DNA of 64,000 nucleotides from Polycyclovorans sp. (GTDB lineage Bacteria; Pseudomonadota; Gammaproteobacteria; Nevskiales; Nevskiaceae): assembly GCA_002706265.1 (NCBI GenBank), contig PAKU01000019.1, positions 1 to 64,000 of the forward strand, in the 5' to 3' direction. Positions 19,633 to 32,513 of this stretch are shown one piece after another. Made by a program: the position numbers and the translations under genes. Below the pieces are notes generated by a model. It was not told the origin of the DNA. It did no database searches and saw only the letters and a program-made list of their open reading frames with translations. The first letter of the stretch is position 1, and each line of letters begins with the position of its first letter.

Positions 19633-21276
19633 ATGCTGGGTCAGATGATGGATGTACCGCTGTCGATTTCGAACCTGCTGGTGCACGCCGACCGCTTTCA
19701 TGGTGACACCGAGATCGTCTCGCGGCGGGTGGAGGGCGACATTCACCGCTACACCTATCGCGACGCGCACCGGCGCAGCCGTCAGGCGGCCAGCGCGCTG
19801 CAAGGCTTGGGCATTGCCCCCGGTGGCCGCGTGGCCACGCTGGCGTGGAACGGGTATCGCCACTTCGAGCTGTACTACGGCATCTCGGGTTCGGGGCGGG
19901 TGATGCACACCATCAACCCGCGGCTGCACCCCGAGCAGGTGGCGTGGATTGCCAACGATGCCGAAGACGAGGCGCTGTTCTTCGACCTGAGCTTCGCGCC
20001 GCTGATCGACGCCGTGGCGCCGCTCTGCCCCAAGATCAAGCACTGGATCGCGTTGTGTGACGAAGACAGGCTGCCGGCGCTGAAAACCGTCAAGCCCATC
20101 GCCTACGAAACCTGGCTGGCCGGCGGCAGCGCCGACTCTGCCTGGCCGGTGCTGGACGAGAATGCCGCCGCCTGCCTGTGCTACACCTCGGGCACCACAG
20201 GTAACCCCAAGGGCGTGCTCTATTCGCATCGCTCCACGGTGCTGCACGCGCTGGGCTCGATCATGCCCGACGTGATGGGCCTGAAGGCCACCGATGTGGT
20301 GCTGCCGGTGGTGCCCATGTTCCACGTCAATGCCTGGGGCACCGCGTATTCCTGCCCCATCGTCGGCGCCAAGCTGGTGTTCCCCGGCTCGGGGCTGGAT
20401 GGCAAGAGCCTGATCGAGTTGTTCGAGGCTGAAAAGGTCACCTTCACCGCCGGCGTGCCCACCATCTGGCTGGGGCTGCTGCAGGAGCTGCAGAAGACCG
20501 GGCAGAAGCTGAGCACCGTGAACCGCATGGTGGTGGGGGGCTCGGCCTGTCCGCCCGCCTTGATGAAGGCCTTCAAGGACGACTACGGCATCCACATTCA
20601 CCACGCCTGGGGCATGACCGAGATGTCGCCACTGGGCACCTTCAACGCGCTCAAGGAAAAGCACCTGTCGCTGAGCGAGGACGACCAGTTCAAGATTCAT
20701 GTGAAAGCCGGTCGCCCGATGTTCGGCGTCGACATCAAGATCGTCGACGACGCCGGCAAGGAACTGCCGTGGGATGGCGTGGCGTTCGGTGACCTGCTGG
20801 TGCGCGGGCCGTGGATCGTCAAGCAGTATTACCGCCGCGACGAGTCGCCGCTGGTGGACGGCTGGTTCCCCACCGGCGACGTGGCCACCATCGACCCGGA
20901 TGGTTATGTCCAGATCACCGACCGCTCCAAGGACGTGATCAAGTCGGGCGGCGAATGGATCAGCTCCATCGACCTTGAGAACATCGCCGTCAGCCATCCG
21001 GCGGTGGCCGAGGCGGGCGCCATCGGGGTGTTCCACCCGAAATGGGACGAGCGGCCGATGGTGGTCGTGGTGCTCAAGGAGGGTAGATCGGCCACCGTCG
21101 AAGAGATTCTGGCCCATTACGAAGGCAAGATCGCCAAGTGGCAGATTCCCGACGACGTGCAGTTTGTCGATGAATTGCCGCACACCGCCACCGGCAAGAT
21201 CAGCAAGCTCAAGCTGCGCGAAGCCTTCAAGGACTACGTGTTGCCCACCGCTGGCGAGGCGCTCGCGGGCCGCTGA
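19633..21276 (+). CDS. AlkK-like medium/long-chain acyl-CoA ligase
   Basis: AMP-forming enzyme that activates free fatty acids as acyl-CoA. It has 547 residues. The N-terminus MLGQMM and the block [20 protein letters not shown] resemble Pseudomonas AlkK as I recall it, the ligase that activates acids made from alkanes. Other adenylation motifs are WGMTEMSP (A5), [11 protein letters not shown] (A8) and TGKISK with the catalytic Lys (A10). A good ribosome site (AGGAGA) sits about 8 bases before the ATG. It is a single gene between the ABC importer and pyrG. Chain-length preference is inferred only from the AlkK resemblance. Confidence 0.88.
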   Translation: MLGQMMDVPLSISNLLVHADRFHGDTEIVSRRVEGDIHRYTYRDAHRRSRQAASALQGLGIAPGGRVATLAWNGYRHFELYYGISGSGRVMHTINPRLHPEQVAWIANDAEDEALFFDLSFAPLIDAVAPLCPKIKHWIALCDEDRLPALKTVKPIAYETWLAGGSADSAWPVLDENAAACLCYTSGTTGNPKGVLYSHRSTVLHALGSIMPDVMGLKATDVVLPVVPMFHVNAWGTAYSCPIVGAKLVFPGSGLDGKSLIELFEAEKVTFTAGVPTIWLGLLQELQKTGQKLSTVNRMVVGGSACPPALMKAFKDDYGIHIHHAWGMTEMSPLGTFNALKEKHLSLSEDDQFKIHVKAGRPMFGVDIKIVDDAGKELPWDGVAFGDLLVRGPWIVKQYYRRDESPLVDGWFPTGDVATIDPDGYVQITDRSKDVIKSGGEWISSIDLENIAVSHPAVAEAGAIGVFHPKWDERPMVVVVLKEGRSATVEEILAHYEGKIAKWQIPDDVQFVDELPHTATGKISKLKLREAFKDYVLPTAGEALAGR

Positions 21277-23921
<2,645 letters not shown>

Positions 23922-23953
23922 CACGTGTTTGATTGATCTTTCAGGGCGCCCTC

Positions 23954-25678
23954 ATGGCCTACGAGTACAACCCAGAATCCAGCCGCTTCAATCTGCCCAA
24001 TCCCCACCGGGTCGAGAATGTGATGCTGGCGGCGACGGCGGCCGTCATGCTCGGTCTTGGCGTTTACGGGCTCTTCATGGTGCGCGACGCACTGCGGGCC
24101 GAAGACCTTTCGGGCGTGGTGCCGGGACTGCTGGTGTCGTTCTTTCTGCTCTGGTACGGGGCGTGGGCAGCGCTCAAGGTGGGGCGACAGCTGACCTTTT
24201 ACTTCGGGCGTAACCAGCCCGACGGCCTGCGTCCCGATCAAGACCTGAAAGAGACCATCCGGCAAAACGCCATCCTGTTTCCGGTGCCGGTGCTGGCAAC
24301 CGACCAGCTGCTGTACCGCCTGGTGCCCAAGCTGGTGTTCTCGCCGCAAAAGGTGCAACTGCGCGCCCGGCAGCAGTTTGCGCACACCCTGGTGGTGCTG
24401 GTGTTGGGGCTGTGCTATCTGCTGGCCACCATTGGCGGCGTCGTCGGGGCGATTACCGATTGGGTCAATTGGATCGCGTTTGGCCTGCTGGTGATGGTGA
24501 TCGTGCTGCCGCTCACCGAGCGGGGCCGCCAGATCACCTATGGCCCCAAGCATTTCATCGTGCTGCTTGCGGTCTCGATTCTGGGGCCGACCATCGCGAC
24601 GGTGGGTGACTTTCAGGTGCCCGATTTTCCGCTGGATGCCAGCATCGCGGGGGTCAACGTGTTCATTCTGATGGCCGGCCTTGCCATCAATGGCCTGTTC
24701 ATCGCCGCGCTGCTCAACCTCACCCTGCAGCCGGAGAAGATCAGCAGCATCAATTCGATGCAGCGGCTTTCGATGAATGCGCATCCTCGGCAGCTGGTCG
24801 TCGAGTTCGACCGATTGATGCAGGATGCCTGGACCGAGCGGATCCCCAACCGCATCTTCGAACGGGTCGAGCCCACCATTGCCGGTGACCAGGGGCGTTT
24901 CAGGGCCAGCATCCTCGAGGAGTCGCAGCCGGTCCCCCGCGACTCCGGCGCGCTGTCATTCGCTGACGCCTTGAGCCTCAGGGAGTACCGCTTTCTCACC
25001 ATCATCGATCTGGCGGCGATGATCATGGGGGCCAGCGGCGCGGTATGGCTCATCACCCTGCTGGGAGGCGGCATCTCACCGCAGCAGATCACCAGTGCGC
25101 TGATCCCCGGCCTGATGGTGGTGTTGAGCGTCTACGGCTTCCTCGCGGCCAACCCATTGTGGCGGCGATTCGAGTTCACCTCGCGCGCCTACTGGCTGGA
25201 GATCGACGGCAACTTCCAGGCCTCCAACATTGATTACGGCCGCGCCCTGGATGACGCGGTCCGCACCCAGAAACGCGTGATCAACATTGAAGACATGACC
25301 ATGCGCGTGTGGGTGGTCGACCTCTACTCCGTGTGCTTTGACATCAACGAACCGCGAGATCTGATCTCGATGGCGGCCAACGGCGAAGACGCCGAGCTGA
25401 TCGGTCGTCGGCTGTCCGACTTCGCGAACGAGCAGCGGGTGTTCGTTGCGCCCACCAGTACCCGCGACCGGCAGTCGTTGGAAACCATGGCCTCAATGAA
25501 TGCGGCAACCGCCGACGCCCGAACCGCGCTGGAGCGCGAGCGCGAAAAGCGCGCCGTGGCGGCCGGTGTTGCCTCTGTGCAGGGCCCGGCCGACACCGCA
25601 GCATCGCAGCGAACAGGGCACGACCACGCAGGTCCGCACAACGGGAACGACGTAGTGCCGGGCGGCGATGCAACCTGA
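23954..25678 (+). CDS. Unidentified polytopic membrane protein
   Basis: I do not recognise this 574-residue protein. About eight hydrophobic segments can be seen: roughly 20-45, 55-75, 130-155, 160-180, 190-210, 225-250, 340-365 and 370-395. A hydrophilic stretch of about 90 residues lies between the sixth and seventh. A soluble C-terminal region of about 180 residues follows, ending in a low-complexity Ala/Glu/Arg helix and a short His/Gly-rich tail (HDHAGPHNGN). ATG 23954 is preferred over a TTG at 23933. The gene is 32 bases after kdsA, so it is probably cotranscribed, and it precedes eno. No catalytic motif is evident. Confidence 0.8.
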   Translation: MAYEYNPESSRFNLPNPHRVENVMLAATAAVMLGLGVYGLFMVRDALRAEDLSGVVPGLLVSFFLLWYGAWAALKVGRQLTFYFGRNQPDGLRPDQDLKETIRQNAILFPVPVLATDQLLYRLVPKLVFSPQKVQLRARQQFAHTLVVLVLGLCYLLATIGGVVGAITDWVNWIAFGLLVMVIVLPLTERGRQITYGPKHFIVLLAVSILGPTIATVGDFQVPDFPLDASIAGVNVFILMAGLAINGLFIAALLNLTLQPEKISSINSMQRLSMNAHPRQLVVEFDRLMQDAWTERIPNRIFERVEPTIAGDQGRFRASILEESQPVPRDSGALSFADALSLREYRFLTIIDLAAMIMGASGAVWLITLLGGGISPQQITSALIPGLMVVLSVYGFLAANPLWRRFEFTSRAYWLEIDGNFQASNIDYGRALDDAVRTQKRVINIEDMTMRVWVVDLYSVCFDINEPRDLISMAANGEDAELIGRRLSDFANEQRVFVAPTSTRDRQSLETMASMNAATADARTALEREREKRAVAAGVASVQGPADTAASQRTGHDHAGPHNGNDVVPGGDAT

Positions 25679-25703
25679 TGCTGCGCTGCAAGGCCGCCCG
25701 CAC

Positions 25704-25724
25704 GGCCGCATTTCGGCCTTTGTT
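25704..25724 (+). terminator. Weak terminator-like hairpin before eno
   Basis: GGCCG (25704-25708) and CGGCC (25714-25718) form a 5-bp stem with a 5-base loop, followed by TTTGTT. It is 25 bases after the membrane-protein stop. The stem is short for an intrinsic terminator. The rest of the 226-base gap up to eno shows no other clear element, though a promoter for eno is expected there. Confidence 0.35.
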
Positions 25725-25862
25725 GGCACGCCACCCGCCCCCAAAGGAACGCGTGCCGTTGCGTGATGGCTATCATGTCGGCGCCCGCGCGCGCTGGAGT
25801 TGAGGTTGTTTCGTGTTGCTCCAAGCCGCTTTGCGGCATTGTTTCGTGCGCCTCTGCGTTGA

Positions 25863-27218
<1,356 letters not shown>

Positions 27219-27230
27219 GCCTCGACCGCC

Positions 27231-27518
27231 ATGCATCGCCGAATCGCCACGATCGTTCTCGCGCTGATGCTGCTGGCGCTGCAGTGGCGGCTGTGGGTGG
27301 CAGAAGGGGGCATCAGTCACACCCTGGCGTTGCAGACGCAGGTGCAGGTGGCAGAGGCCGAGATTGAGCAATTGAGCCTGCGCAACGCCCGCCTCGCCGC
27401 CGAAGTGCAGGATCTTGAAACCGGCAGCCAGGCCATCGAGGGCCGGGCGCGCAATGCGCTGGGCATGATCGCCAACGGCGAGACCTTTTACCTTGTGGTC
27501 GCCCCCGGCGCCGAATGA
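27231..27518 (+). CDS. ftsB: Cell division protein FtsB
   Basis: Small bitopic divisome protein that forms the FtsQLB complex controlling septal peptidoglycan synthesis. It has 95 residues. A single N-terminal transmembrane helix (about 5-22) is followed by a coiled coil (about 32-70) and a short C-terminal part with the family RARNALGMI and GETFYLVV motifs. It lies 12 bases after eno and overlaps ispD by ATGA. Confidence 0.92.
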   Translation: MHRRIATIVLALMLLALQWRLWVAEGGISHTLALQTQVQVAEAEIEQLSLRNARLAAEVQDLETGSQAIEGRARNALGMIANGETFYLVVAPGAE

Positions 27519-28228
27519 GCCCCGCCAACTCGCCGGTCTGGGCCGTGGTGGTTGCCGCTGGCCGGGGCAGTCGCTTCGGCAGCGGCGGTCTGCCGAAGGT
27601 GCACCAGCCCCTGCTGGGAAAATCGGTGCTGGCCTGGAGCTGCGAGGCGTTTCTGCGCCATCCGCGCGTCGCGGCGGTGGTGCTGGTCCACGCGGCTGAC
27701 GACCGCCGGGTGTTGGCCCTTGCCTGCCATGGCGATGCACGGCTGCACCTGACGCCGGGGTCCGATGAACGCGCCGCGTCGGTGCGCGCGGGCCTGGCGG
27801 CCGCCCGCGGCGCGGGTGCGCCCGACCGCGCGTTGATGCTCATCCACGATGGCGCGCGCCCCTGTGTCAGCGCCGGCGAAATCGATGCGGTGATCGACGC
27901 CGCCAGCGACGCGGGCGATCACGGCGCATTGCTGGCACTGCCGGTCACCGACACGCTCAAACGCCGAACCGGGCAGCAGGTGCAGGGCACCGTGGACCGC
28001 AACGATCTGGCCCGGGCACTCACGCCCCAGGCGTTCCGGCTGGCCGTGCTGGACGCCGCATTGGCGGCCGCCGACGCTGCCGCCACCACCGACGATGCCA
28101 GCGCCATGGAGCAGGCGGGCTTCACGCCCCAGCTGGTCTGGGGCCAGGCTGCCAACCTCAAGATCACCTTTGCCGACGACCTGCCGCTGGCCGCCTTCTG
28201 GTTGCAACAACAGGGGCGAGCGGCATGA
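27515..28228 (+). CDS. ispD: 2-C-methyl-D-erythritol 4-phosphate cytidylyltransferase IspD
   Basis: Makes CDP-methylerythritol in the non-mevalonate isoprenoid pathway. It has 237 residues. The nucleotide-binding start is VVVAAGRGSRFG, then LPKVHQPLLGKSVL, where Lys of the usual PKQY is kept but the next residues differ. Later blocks are IHDGARPCV, PVTDTLK and TVDRNDLARALTPQAF. It is coupled by ATGA to both ftsB and ispF. Confidence 0.94.
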   Translation: MSPANSPVWAVVVAAGRGSRFGSGGLPKVHQPLLGKSVLAWSCEAFLRHPRVAAVVLVHAADDRRVLALACHGDARLHLTPGSDERAASVRAGLAAARGAGAPDRALMLIHDGARPCVSAGEIDAVIDAASDAGDHGALLALPVTDTLKRRTGQQVQGTVDRNDLARALTPQAFRLAVLDAALAAADAAATTDDASAMEQAGFTPQLVWGQAANLKITFADDLPLAAFWLQQQGRAA

Positions 28229-28731
28229 CGAACCCGTCCTTGTTTGACCTGCGCATCGGTCACGGCTTCGACCTGCACCGCCTGGAGGCGGGAGACGGCG
28301 TGACCCTGGGCGGGGTGTTCATCGCGTGCCCCTACCGCATCGTGGCCCACTCCGATGGCGACGCCGCCATCCACGCCCTGTGTGACGCACTGCTCGGCGC
28401 CATCGGCCGTGGCGACATCGGCCAATGGTTTCCCGATACCGACCCTGCGTTTGCAGGCGCGGACTCTCGCAAACTGCTCAAGGCCATCATGCAGGCCGTG
28501 CGCGAGGCCGGTTATGCGGTGGTCAATGCCGACCTGACCGTCATCGCCCAGACGCCAAAACTGGCGCAGCACAAGGCGGCGATGGTCGAGGTGCTGGCCC
28601 CATTGCTCGGCATCTCACCAGACCGGCTCAACCTCAAAGCCACCACGCATGAAGGGGTCGATGCGATTGGCGAGAAGCGGGCGCTGAGTGCGCAGGCCGT
28701 GGTGTTGTTGGCGCCCTGCCGGTCGATCTGA
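28225..28731 (+). CDS. ispF: 2-C-methyl-D-erythritol 2,4-cyclodiphosphate synthase IspF
   Basis: Cyclises the IspE product to methylerythritol cyclodiphosphate. It has 168 residues. The metal site is seen in GHGFDLHRL (Asp, His) and HSDGD (His). The DALLGAIGRGDIGQWFPDTDP block is intact. The C-terminal region reads KATTHEGVDAIGEKRALSAQA, a variant of the common GRGEGIA form. It is the last gene of the eno-ftsB-ispD-ispF unit. The 98-base gap to the convergent Smr gene has no clear terminator. Confidence 0.94.
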   Translation: MTNPSLFDLRIGHGFDLHRLEAGDGVTLGGVFIACPYRIVAHSDGDAAIHALCDALLGAIGRGDIGQWFPDTDPAFAGADSRKLLKAIMQAVREAGYAVVNADLTVIAQTPKLAQHKAAMVEVLAPLLGISPDRLNLKATTHEGVDAIGEKRALSAQAVVLLAPCRSI

Positions 28732-28829
28732 TCGCGATCCGGGCCGTGGGAGCGGTTCGAGTCGGTGACGGGCCGGGTGGGGCTTTGCGTTCCCGGCGAG
28801 CTCCAGAGGCGCTGCGTCGAGGCGCTGGT

Positions 28830-29411
28830 TTATTCGGGCCGTCGCTTTTGCGGGTGGTTTGCGCCCGTCGGTGCGCGGAGCAAGACGTAAGCCGCGCCGG
28901 TCCCCCCATCGTGTGACGGGGCCGAACAAAACGCCACGACATCCTTGCGGCGGCGCAGCCAACTGTCGACATGCGCTTTCAGCACCGGCCCCGAGTTGGG
29001 TGAGCCATTGCCCTTGCCGTGCACGACGCGCACGCAACGCCATCGGCGCGCGTGACACTCGGCCAGAAAGTCGATGACGGCCAGCCGCGCCTGGTGGCGG
29101 TTGTAGCCGTGCAGATCCAGGTTGCCGTCGACGCGGTAATGACCGCGCCGCAGACGGCGGAGCACGCTCTCCTGCACGCCTTGGGCGCGGTAACTGAGGG
29201 TTTCGCCGTATTCCAGCTCGTCGATGTCGACCGGGTCGGCCAGCAACTCGGCCATGACCGCCCGCGCGTCGGCTTCTGCGCTGCGGGCGACCGGCGGCGG
29301 TGCGGAACGCCGGACGCTGACGCGGGCAGCGGCGCGGTGCGGGCGCACGTCGCCCATGGCGGCGAGAAAAGCCTGGCGGTCGTCGTTTGAGGCAGACATG
29401 GCAGATTCCAT
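28830..29411 (-). CDS. Smr-domain endonuclease, SmrB/YfcN-like
   Basis: 193 residues. The N-terminal 90 are polar and Arg/Ala-rich. The C-terminal Smr domain (about 95-180) contains LDLHGYNRHQAR, the catalytic-type DLHG motif, and VVHGKGNGS, the HGKG motif. Layout and length match E. coli SmrB (YfcN), which cleaves mRNA between collided ribosomes; the MutS2 and SmrA relatives differ in flanking parts. An alternative start is ATG at 29399. It is divergent from surE with an 80-base gap and sits where truD is often found in relatives. Confidence 0.85.
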   Translation of the reverse strand: MESAMSASNDDRQAFLAAMGDVRPHRAAARVSVRRSAPPPVARSAEADARAVMAELLADPVDIDELEYGETLSYRAQGVQESVLRRLRRGHYRVDGNLDLHGYNRHQARLAVIDFLAECHARRWRCVRVVHGKGNGSPNSGPVLKAHVDSWLRRRKDVVAFCSAPSHDGGTGAAYVLLRAPTGANHPQKRRPE

Positions 29412-29491
29412 CTTGCTAGAACGCGGCAGGTTTGCTGCCGCGGGACCATCGCTTGCCGGTAAACTACGGCTCGCACTTCACGCTGTCCACC

Positions 29492-30241
29492 ATGCGAATT
29501 CTCTTATCCAATGACGACGGCTGCCAAGCTCCGGGCCTGCGCAGTCTGCAGGCCGCTATGACCGACGCCGGTCACACGCTCGACGTGGTGGCGCCGGACC
29601 GTAATCGCAGCGGTGCTTCCAATTCGCTCACCTTGATGCGGCCGCTGCGCGTGCATCAGCACGATGATGCGGTCTGGTGCGTTGACGGCACGCCCAGTGA
29701 CTGCGTGCACCTGGCACTGGCGCAGCTGTTGCCGCGGCCACCCGAAATTGTGGTGTCGGGCATCAATGCCGGCGCAAATCTGGGCGATGACACCTTGTAT
29801 TCCGGCACCGTTGCGGCGGCGATGGAAGGGCGCCACCTTGGGTGTGCGGCGATTGCGGTGTCGTGTGTGTCGTTCGAGCCGCAGCACTATGCGACGGCCG
29901 CAGCCATCACCGTGCGCCTGCTGGCAAGACTGGCCGAGACGCCGTTACCGCCCGACATCATCCTCAACGTGAACGTGCCCGACGTGCCGCTGGACGAGAT
30001 CAAGGGCTTCGAGATCACCCGGCTCGGAGCGCGTCGGCGGTCGGAAAACGTGACCCCTGCCAAGGACCCGCGCGGGCGTCCCATCTATTGGCTGGGGGCC
30101 GCCGGCGCTGAGGTGGACTGTGACCGTGGCACCGATTTTCACGCCGTCGTGCACCGCTATGTGTCGATCACGCCGTTGACCGTGGATTTGACGCATCACG
30201 GGCAGCGCGGTCGGCTCAGCGAATGGATCCGCGGCGCATGA
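29492..30241 (+). CDS. surE: 5'/3'-nucleotidase SurE
   Basis: Metal-dependent nucleotidase and stationary-phase survival protein. It has 249 residues (253 in E. coli). It begins MRILLSNDDG with the metal-binding Asp pair, then APDRNRSGASNSLT and the Asn of SGINAGANLGDD, and it has the GTPSDCVHLAL block. ATG 29492 matches the family start; the in-frame ATG at 29432 would add 20 unrelated residues. Its 3' end overlaps pcm. Confidence 0.95.
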   Translation: MRILLSNDDGCQAPGLRSLQAAMTDAGHTLDVVAPDRNRSGASNSLTLMRPLRVHQHDDAVWCVDGTPSDCVHLALAQLLPRPPEIVVSGINAGANLGDDTLYSGTVAAAMEGRHLGCAAIAVSCVSFEPQHYATAAAITVRLLARLAETPLPPDIILNVNVPDVPLDEIKGFEITRLGARRRSENVTPAKDPRGRPIYWLGAAGAEVDCDRGTDFHAVVHRYVSITPLTVDLTHHGQRGRLSEWIRGA

Positions 30242-30915
30242 CGCCGCGCGCGCCCTTGAGCGTGCGGGGTGCGCAGGCGGCCACCCACCGCTCGCCCGCG
30301 CAGCGTCTGGCCGAGGAACTGGCGCGGCAGGGCATCAGCCATCCCGATGTGCTGCGGGTGATGGGCCAGTTGGAGCGCCATCGATTCGTCGACGGCGCTT
30401 TTCATGAGCGCGCTTACGAGGCGCAATCGGCCCTGCCGATTGGTTTCGCGCAGACCATCTCGCAGCCCGCCGTTGTGGCATTGATGACCCAGGCGCTGCT
30501 CGACGGCAAGCGACGTGCGCGGGTGCTGGAAGTGGGCACCGGCTCGGGCTACCAGACCGCGGTGCTGGCGCAGCTGTGCGAGACCGTGTTCACGGTGGAG
30601 CGTGTGCGCGCGCTCAGCGAGCAGGCGCGCATCCGCTTGTCGAGCATGGGGTTGCGCAACGTGCATTTTGGCTATGCCGATGGGTCCTTGGGCTGGCTGC
30701 CCTATGCGCCTTACGACGGCATTCTGGTCACCGCAGCCAGCGCCGAGGTGCCCGAGGCCTTGCTCACGCAATTGGCGCCCCACGGGCGTTTGGTGATTCC
30801 CGTCGGCGCGCCGGGTCAGCAGGTGTTGCGCGTGGTGGACCGGCGCATCACGCGCTATTCGGTGCAGGACATTGCTCAAGTGAGTTTCGTGCCGCTGCTG
30901 GGCGGAAAGGTGTGA
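30238..30915 (+). CDS. pcm: Protein-L-isoaspartate O-methyltransferase
   Basis: Repairs isoaspartyl residues in ageing proteins using S-adenosylmethionine. It has 225 residues. The SAM motif is VLEVGTGSGYQTAVLAQL. The substrate and family blocks are AYEAQSALPIGFAQTISQPAVVALMTQ and YDGILVTAASAEVPEALLTQL. The start at 30238 is chosen for the ATGA overlap with surE; ATG 30223 would add five residues. The surE-pcm pairing is standard. Confidence 0.94.
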   Translation: MTPRAPLSVRGAQAATHRSPAQRLAEELARQGISHPDVLRVMGQLERHRFVDGAFHERAYEAQSALPIGFAQTISQPAVVALMTQALLDGKRRARVLEVGTGSGYQTAVLAQLCETVFTVERVRALSEQARIRLSSMGLRNVHFGYADGSLGWLPYAPYDGILVTAASAEVPEALLTQLAPHGRLVIPVGAPGQQVLRVVDRRITRYSVQDIAQVSFVPLLGGKV

Positions 30916-30919
30916 GCCC

Positions 30920-31495
30920 TTGAAGCCATTCCGTCGTTTGTACGACTGGACCCTTGGACTTTCGCGTCACCCTCGTGCGCCCTGGTGGCTGGCCGGGCTG
31001 ACGGCGGCAGAGTCAATCTTCTTTCCCATCCCCACCGATGTGCTTCTGGCGCCCATGGCGATGGCGCGCCCCGAGCGGTGGTGGAAGCTGGCCCTGCTCA
31101 CCACGGTGTTTTCGGTGCTTGGCGGATTGGTCGGGTACGCCCTTGGGTACTGGATGCTGGATGTGGTGCTGCCCCTCATTGAACGGGCCGGCAAGCGCGA
31201 GGCCTATGCCGTTGCGTCCGGCTGGTTCGAGCAATATGGTTTCTGGGCGATGTTTCTGGCCGGGCTCACACCGGTGCCGTTCAAGGTGTTTACGGTGTCG
31301 GCCGGTGCGGCGCAGATGGCGTTGGGGCCCTTCGCGTTCGGATGCTTCGTGGGCCGGGCCCTGCGTTATTTTATGGTTGCCGGACTGGTGCGCCTTGCAG
31401 GCCCCGCATTCGAGCAGCACCTGCTGAAGTACATCGATGTGATGGGGTGGGTTGTGCTCGCCCTCGTTGCAATAGGAGTGATATGGGTCACGTAA
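30920..31495 (+). CDS. YqaA-type DedA/SNARE-associated membrane protein
   Basis: 191-residue inner-membrane protein of the YqaA branch of the DedA superfamily, proposed to handle phospholipid movement or membrane potential. About four to five hydrophobic stretches are visible, with the family motif ESIFFPIPTDVLLAPMAMARP and the re-entrant-loop region FLAGLTPVPFKVFTVSAG. It starts with TTG, supported by the conserved RRLYDW beginning, 4 bases after pcm. It overlaps nlpD by 13 bases. Confidence 0.85.
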   Translation: MKPFRRLYDWTLGLSRHPRAPWWLAGLTAAESIFFPIPTDVLLAPMAMARPERWWKLALLTTVFSVLGGLVGYALGYWMLDVVLPLIERAGKREAYAVASGWFEQYGFWAMFLAGLTPVPFKVFTVSAGAAQMALGPFAFGCFVGRALRYFMVAGLVRLAGPAFEQHLLKYIDVMGWVVLALVAIGVIWVT

Positions 31496-32412
31496 AGACG
31501 ATTCGCGCCACAGCGTCACTGTGCAGCGCGTTGACCTTGGTCGGCTGCGCCAGCGCACTCACCTGGTCGCCGAAGCCGCAACCCGAACGCACGCGTGTCG
31601 AAGCGACCGAGGCGCTGGCCGCGCCCAGAGCCCTGAAATCGGATGAGTATCTGGTCGTCCGGGGTGACACCCTCTACTCCATCGCCTTTCGCAATCAGGT
31701 GGATTTTCGCGAGTTGGCGCAATGGAACGGCATTGGCGAGAACTTTCTGATCCATCCGGGGCAGGTATTGCGGCTGACCCCGCCTGAGGTGATCGAGCCT
31801 GTTGCGCCCGAGAATGGCGAGACCGCCGTTGCCGCGCTGTCGGCACCGCCGCCCGTGCGGCAGCCGCAGGCGCTGCCGCCGGGGCTGGTCGGGTCGGGTG
31901 TGTCGCAGCAGCCCAGCGCCACCCTGCCGCCACCGACTGCGCCACCCTCAGCACCTGCGCCAAGCAGCGAAGTGGCGGTGTCGGCCCCGTCCGGCCCGGC
32001 CGTGTCTGGCCCCGCCGCCGCCAAGCCGCCGGTACTCAGTCCCCTGGGTTGGACCTGGCCCACCGAAGGCGCAATTGAGCGCGGCTACAACCCCGCACAG
32101 GGCAGCAAGGGGCTGTTCTTTACCGGCACCCTCGGGCAGCCGGTGATCGCGGCGGCGGCCGGCAAGGTCGTGTACAGCGGCAATGCACTGCGGGGCTATG
32201 GCGAGCTGGTGATCATCAAGCACGACGAGGTTCATCTGTCGGCCTATGGCCACAACCGCAACCGGCTGGTGAAGGAGGGCGACATGGTGAAGGTCGGTCA
32301 GCCCATTGCCGAAATGGGCGAAGGCCCGGAGCGCAAGCCGCTGCTGCATTTCGAGATTCGTGAACGGGGGCAGCCGGTGAATCCGGCCAAGTTCTTGCCC
32401 GTCGCGCGGTAG
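31483..32412 (+). CDS. nlpD: NlpD-like lipoprotein, LysM plus degenerate LytM domain
   Basis: Outer-membrane lipoprotein that in relatives activates amidases for septal peptidoglycan splitting. It has 309 residues. The lipobox is LVGC (Cys about 23). LysM is at about 53-100 (VVRGDTLYSIAFRNQVDFRELAQWNG), followed by a long Pro/Ala linker and an M23/LytM domain (about 190-305). The catalytic zinc ligands are lost: the first His motif reads GLFFTG and the HxH motif reads LLHF. That is the pattern of an activator, not an enzyme. A good ribosome site (AGGAG) precedes ATG 31483. No rpoS follows. Confidence 0.9.
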   Translation: MGHVKTIRATASLCSALTLVGCASALTWSPKPQPERTRVEATEALAAPRALKSDEYLVVRGDTLYSIAFRNQVDFRELAQWNGIGENFLIHPGQVLRLTPPEVIEPVAPENGETAVAALSAPPPVRQPQALPPGLVGSGVSQQPSATLPPPTAPPSAPAPSSEVAVSAPSGPAVSGPAAAKPPVLSPLGWTWPTEGAIERGYNPAQGSKGLFFTGTLGQPVIAAAAGKVVYSGNALRGYGELVIIKHDEVHLSAYGHNRNRLVKEGDMVKVGQPIAEMGEGPERKPLLHFEIRERGQPVNPAKFLPVAR

Positions 32413-32431
32413 AACTTCGGTTCCAGGGTCT

Positions 32432-32460
32432 TACGAGACACCGAGCTTCCGGGTGATAAT
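32432..32460 (+). promoter_or_regulatory. Possible promoter of the aminotransferase gene
   Basis: GATAAT (32455-32460) is a good -10 box 53 bases before the GTG start. The stretch about 18 bases upstream, TTACGA, is a poor -35 match. The 101-base gap after nlpD has no convincing terminator. Confidence 0.3.
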
Positions 32461-32513
32461 GCGCGGCTAACCCGCCCGGCTTGGGCCGGCCGCTCCCTTC
32501 GATCAGATGACTT

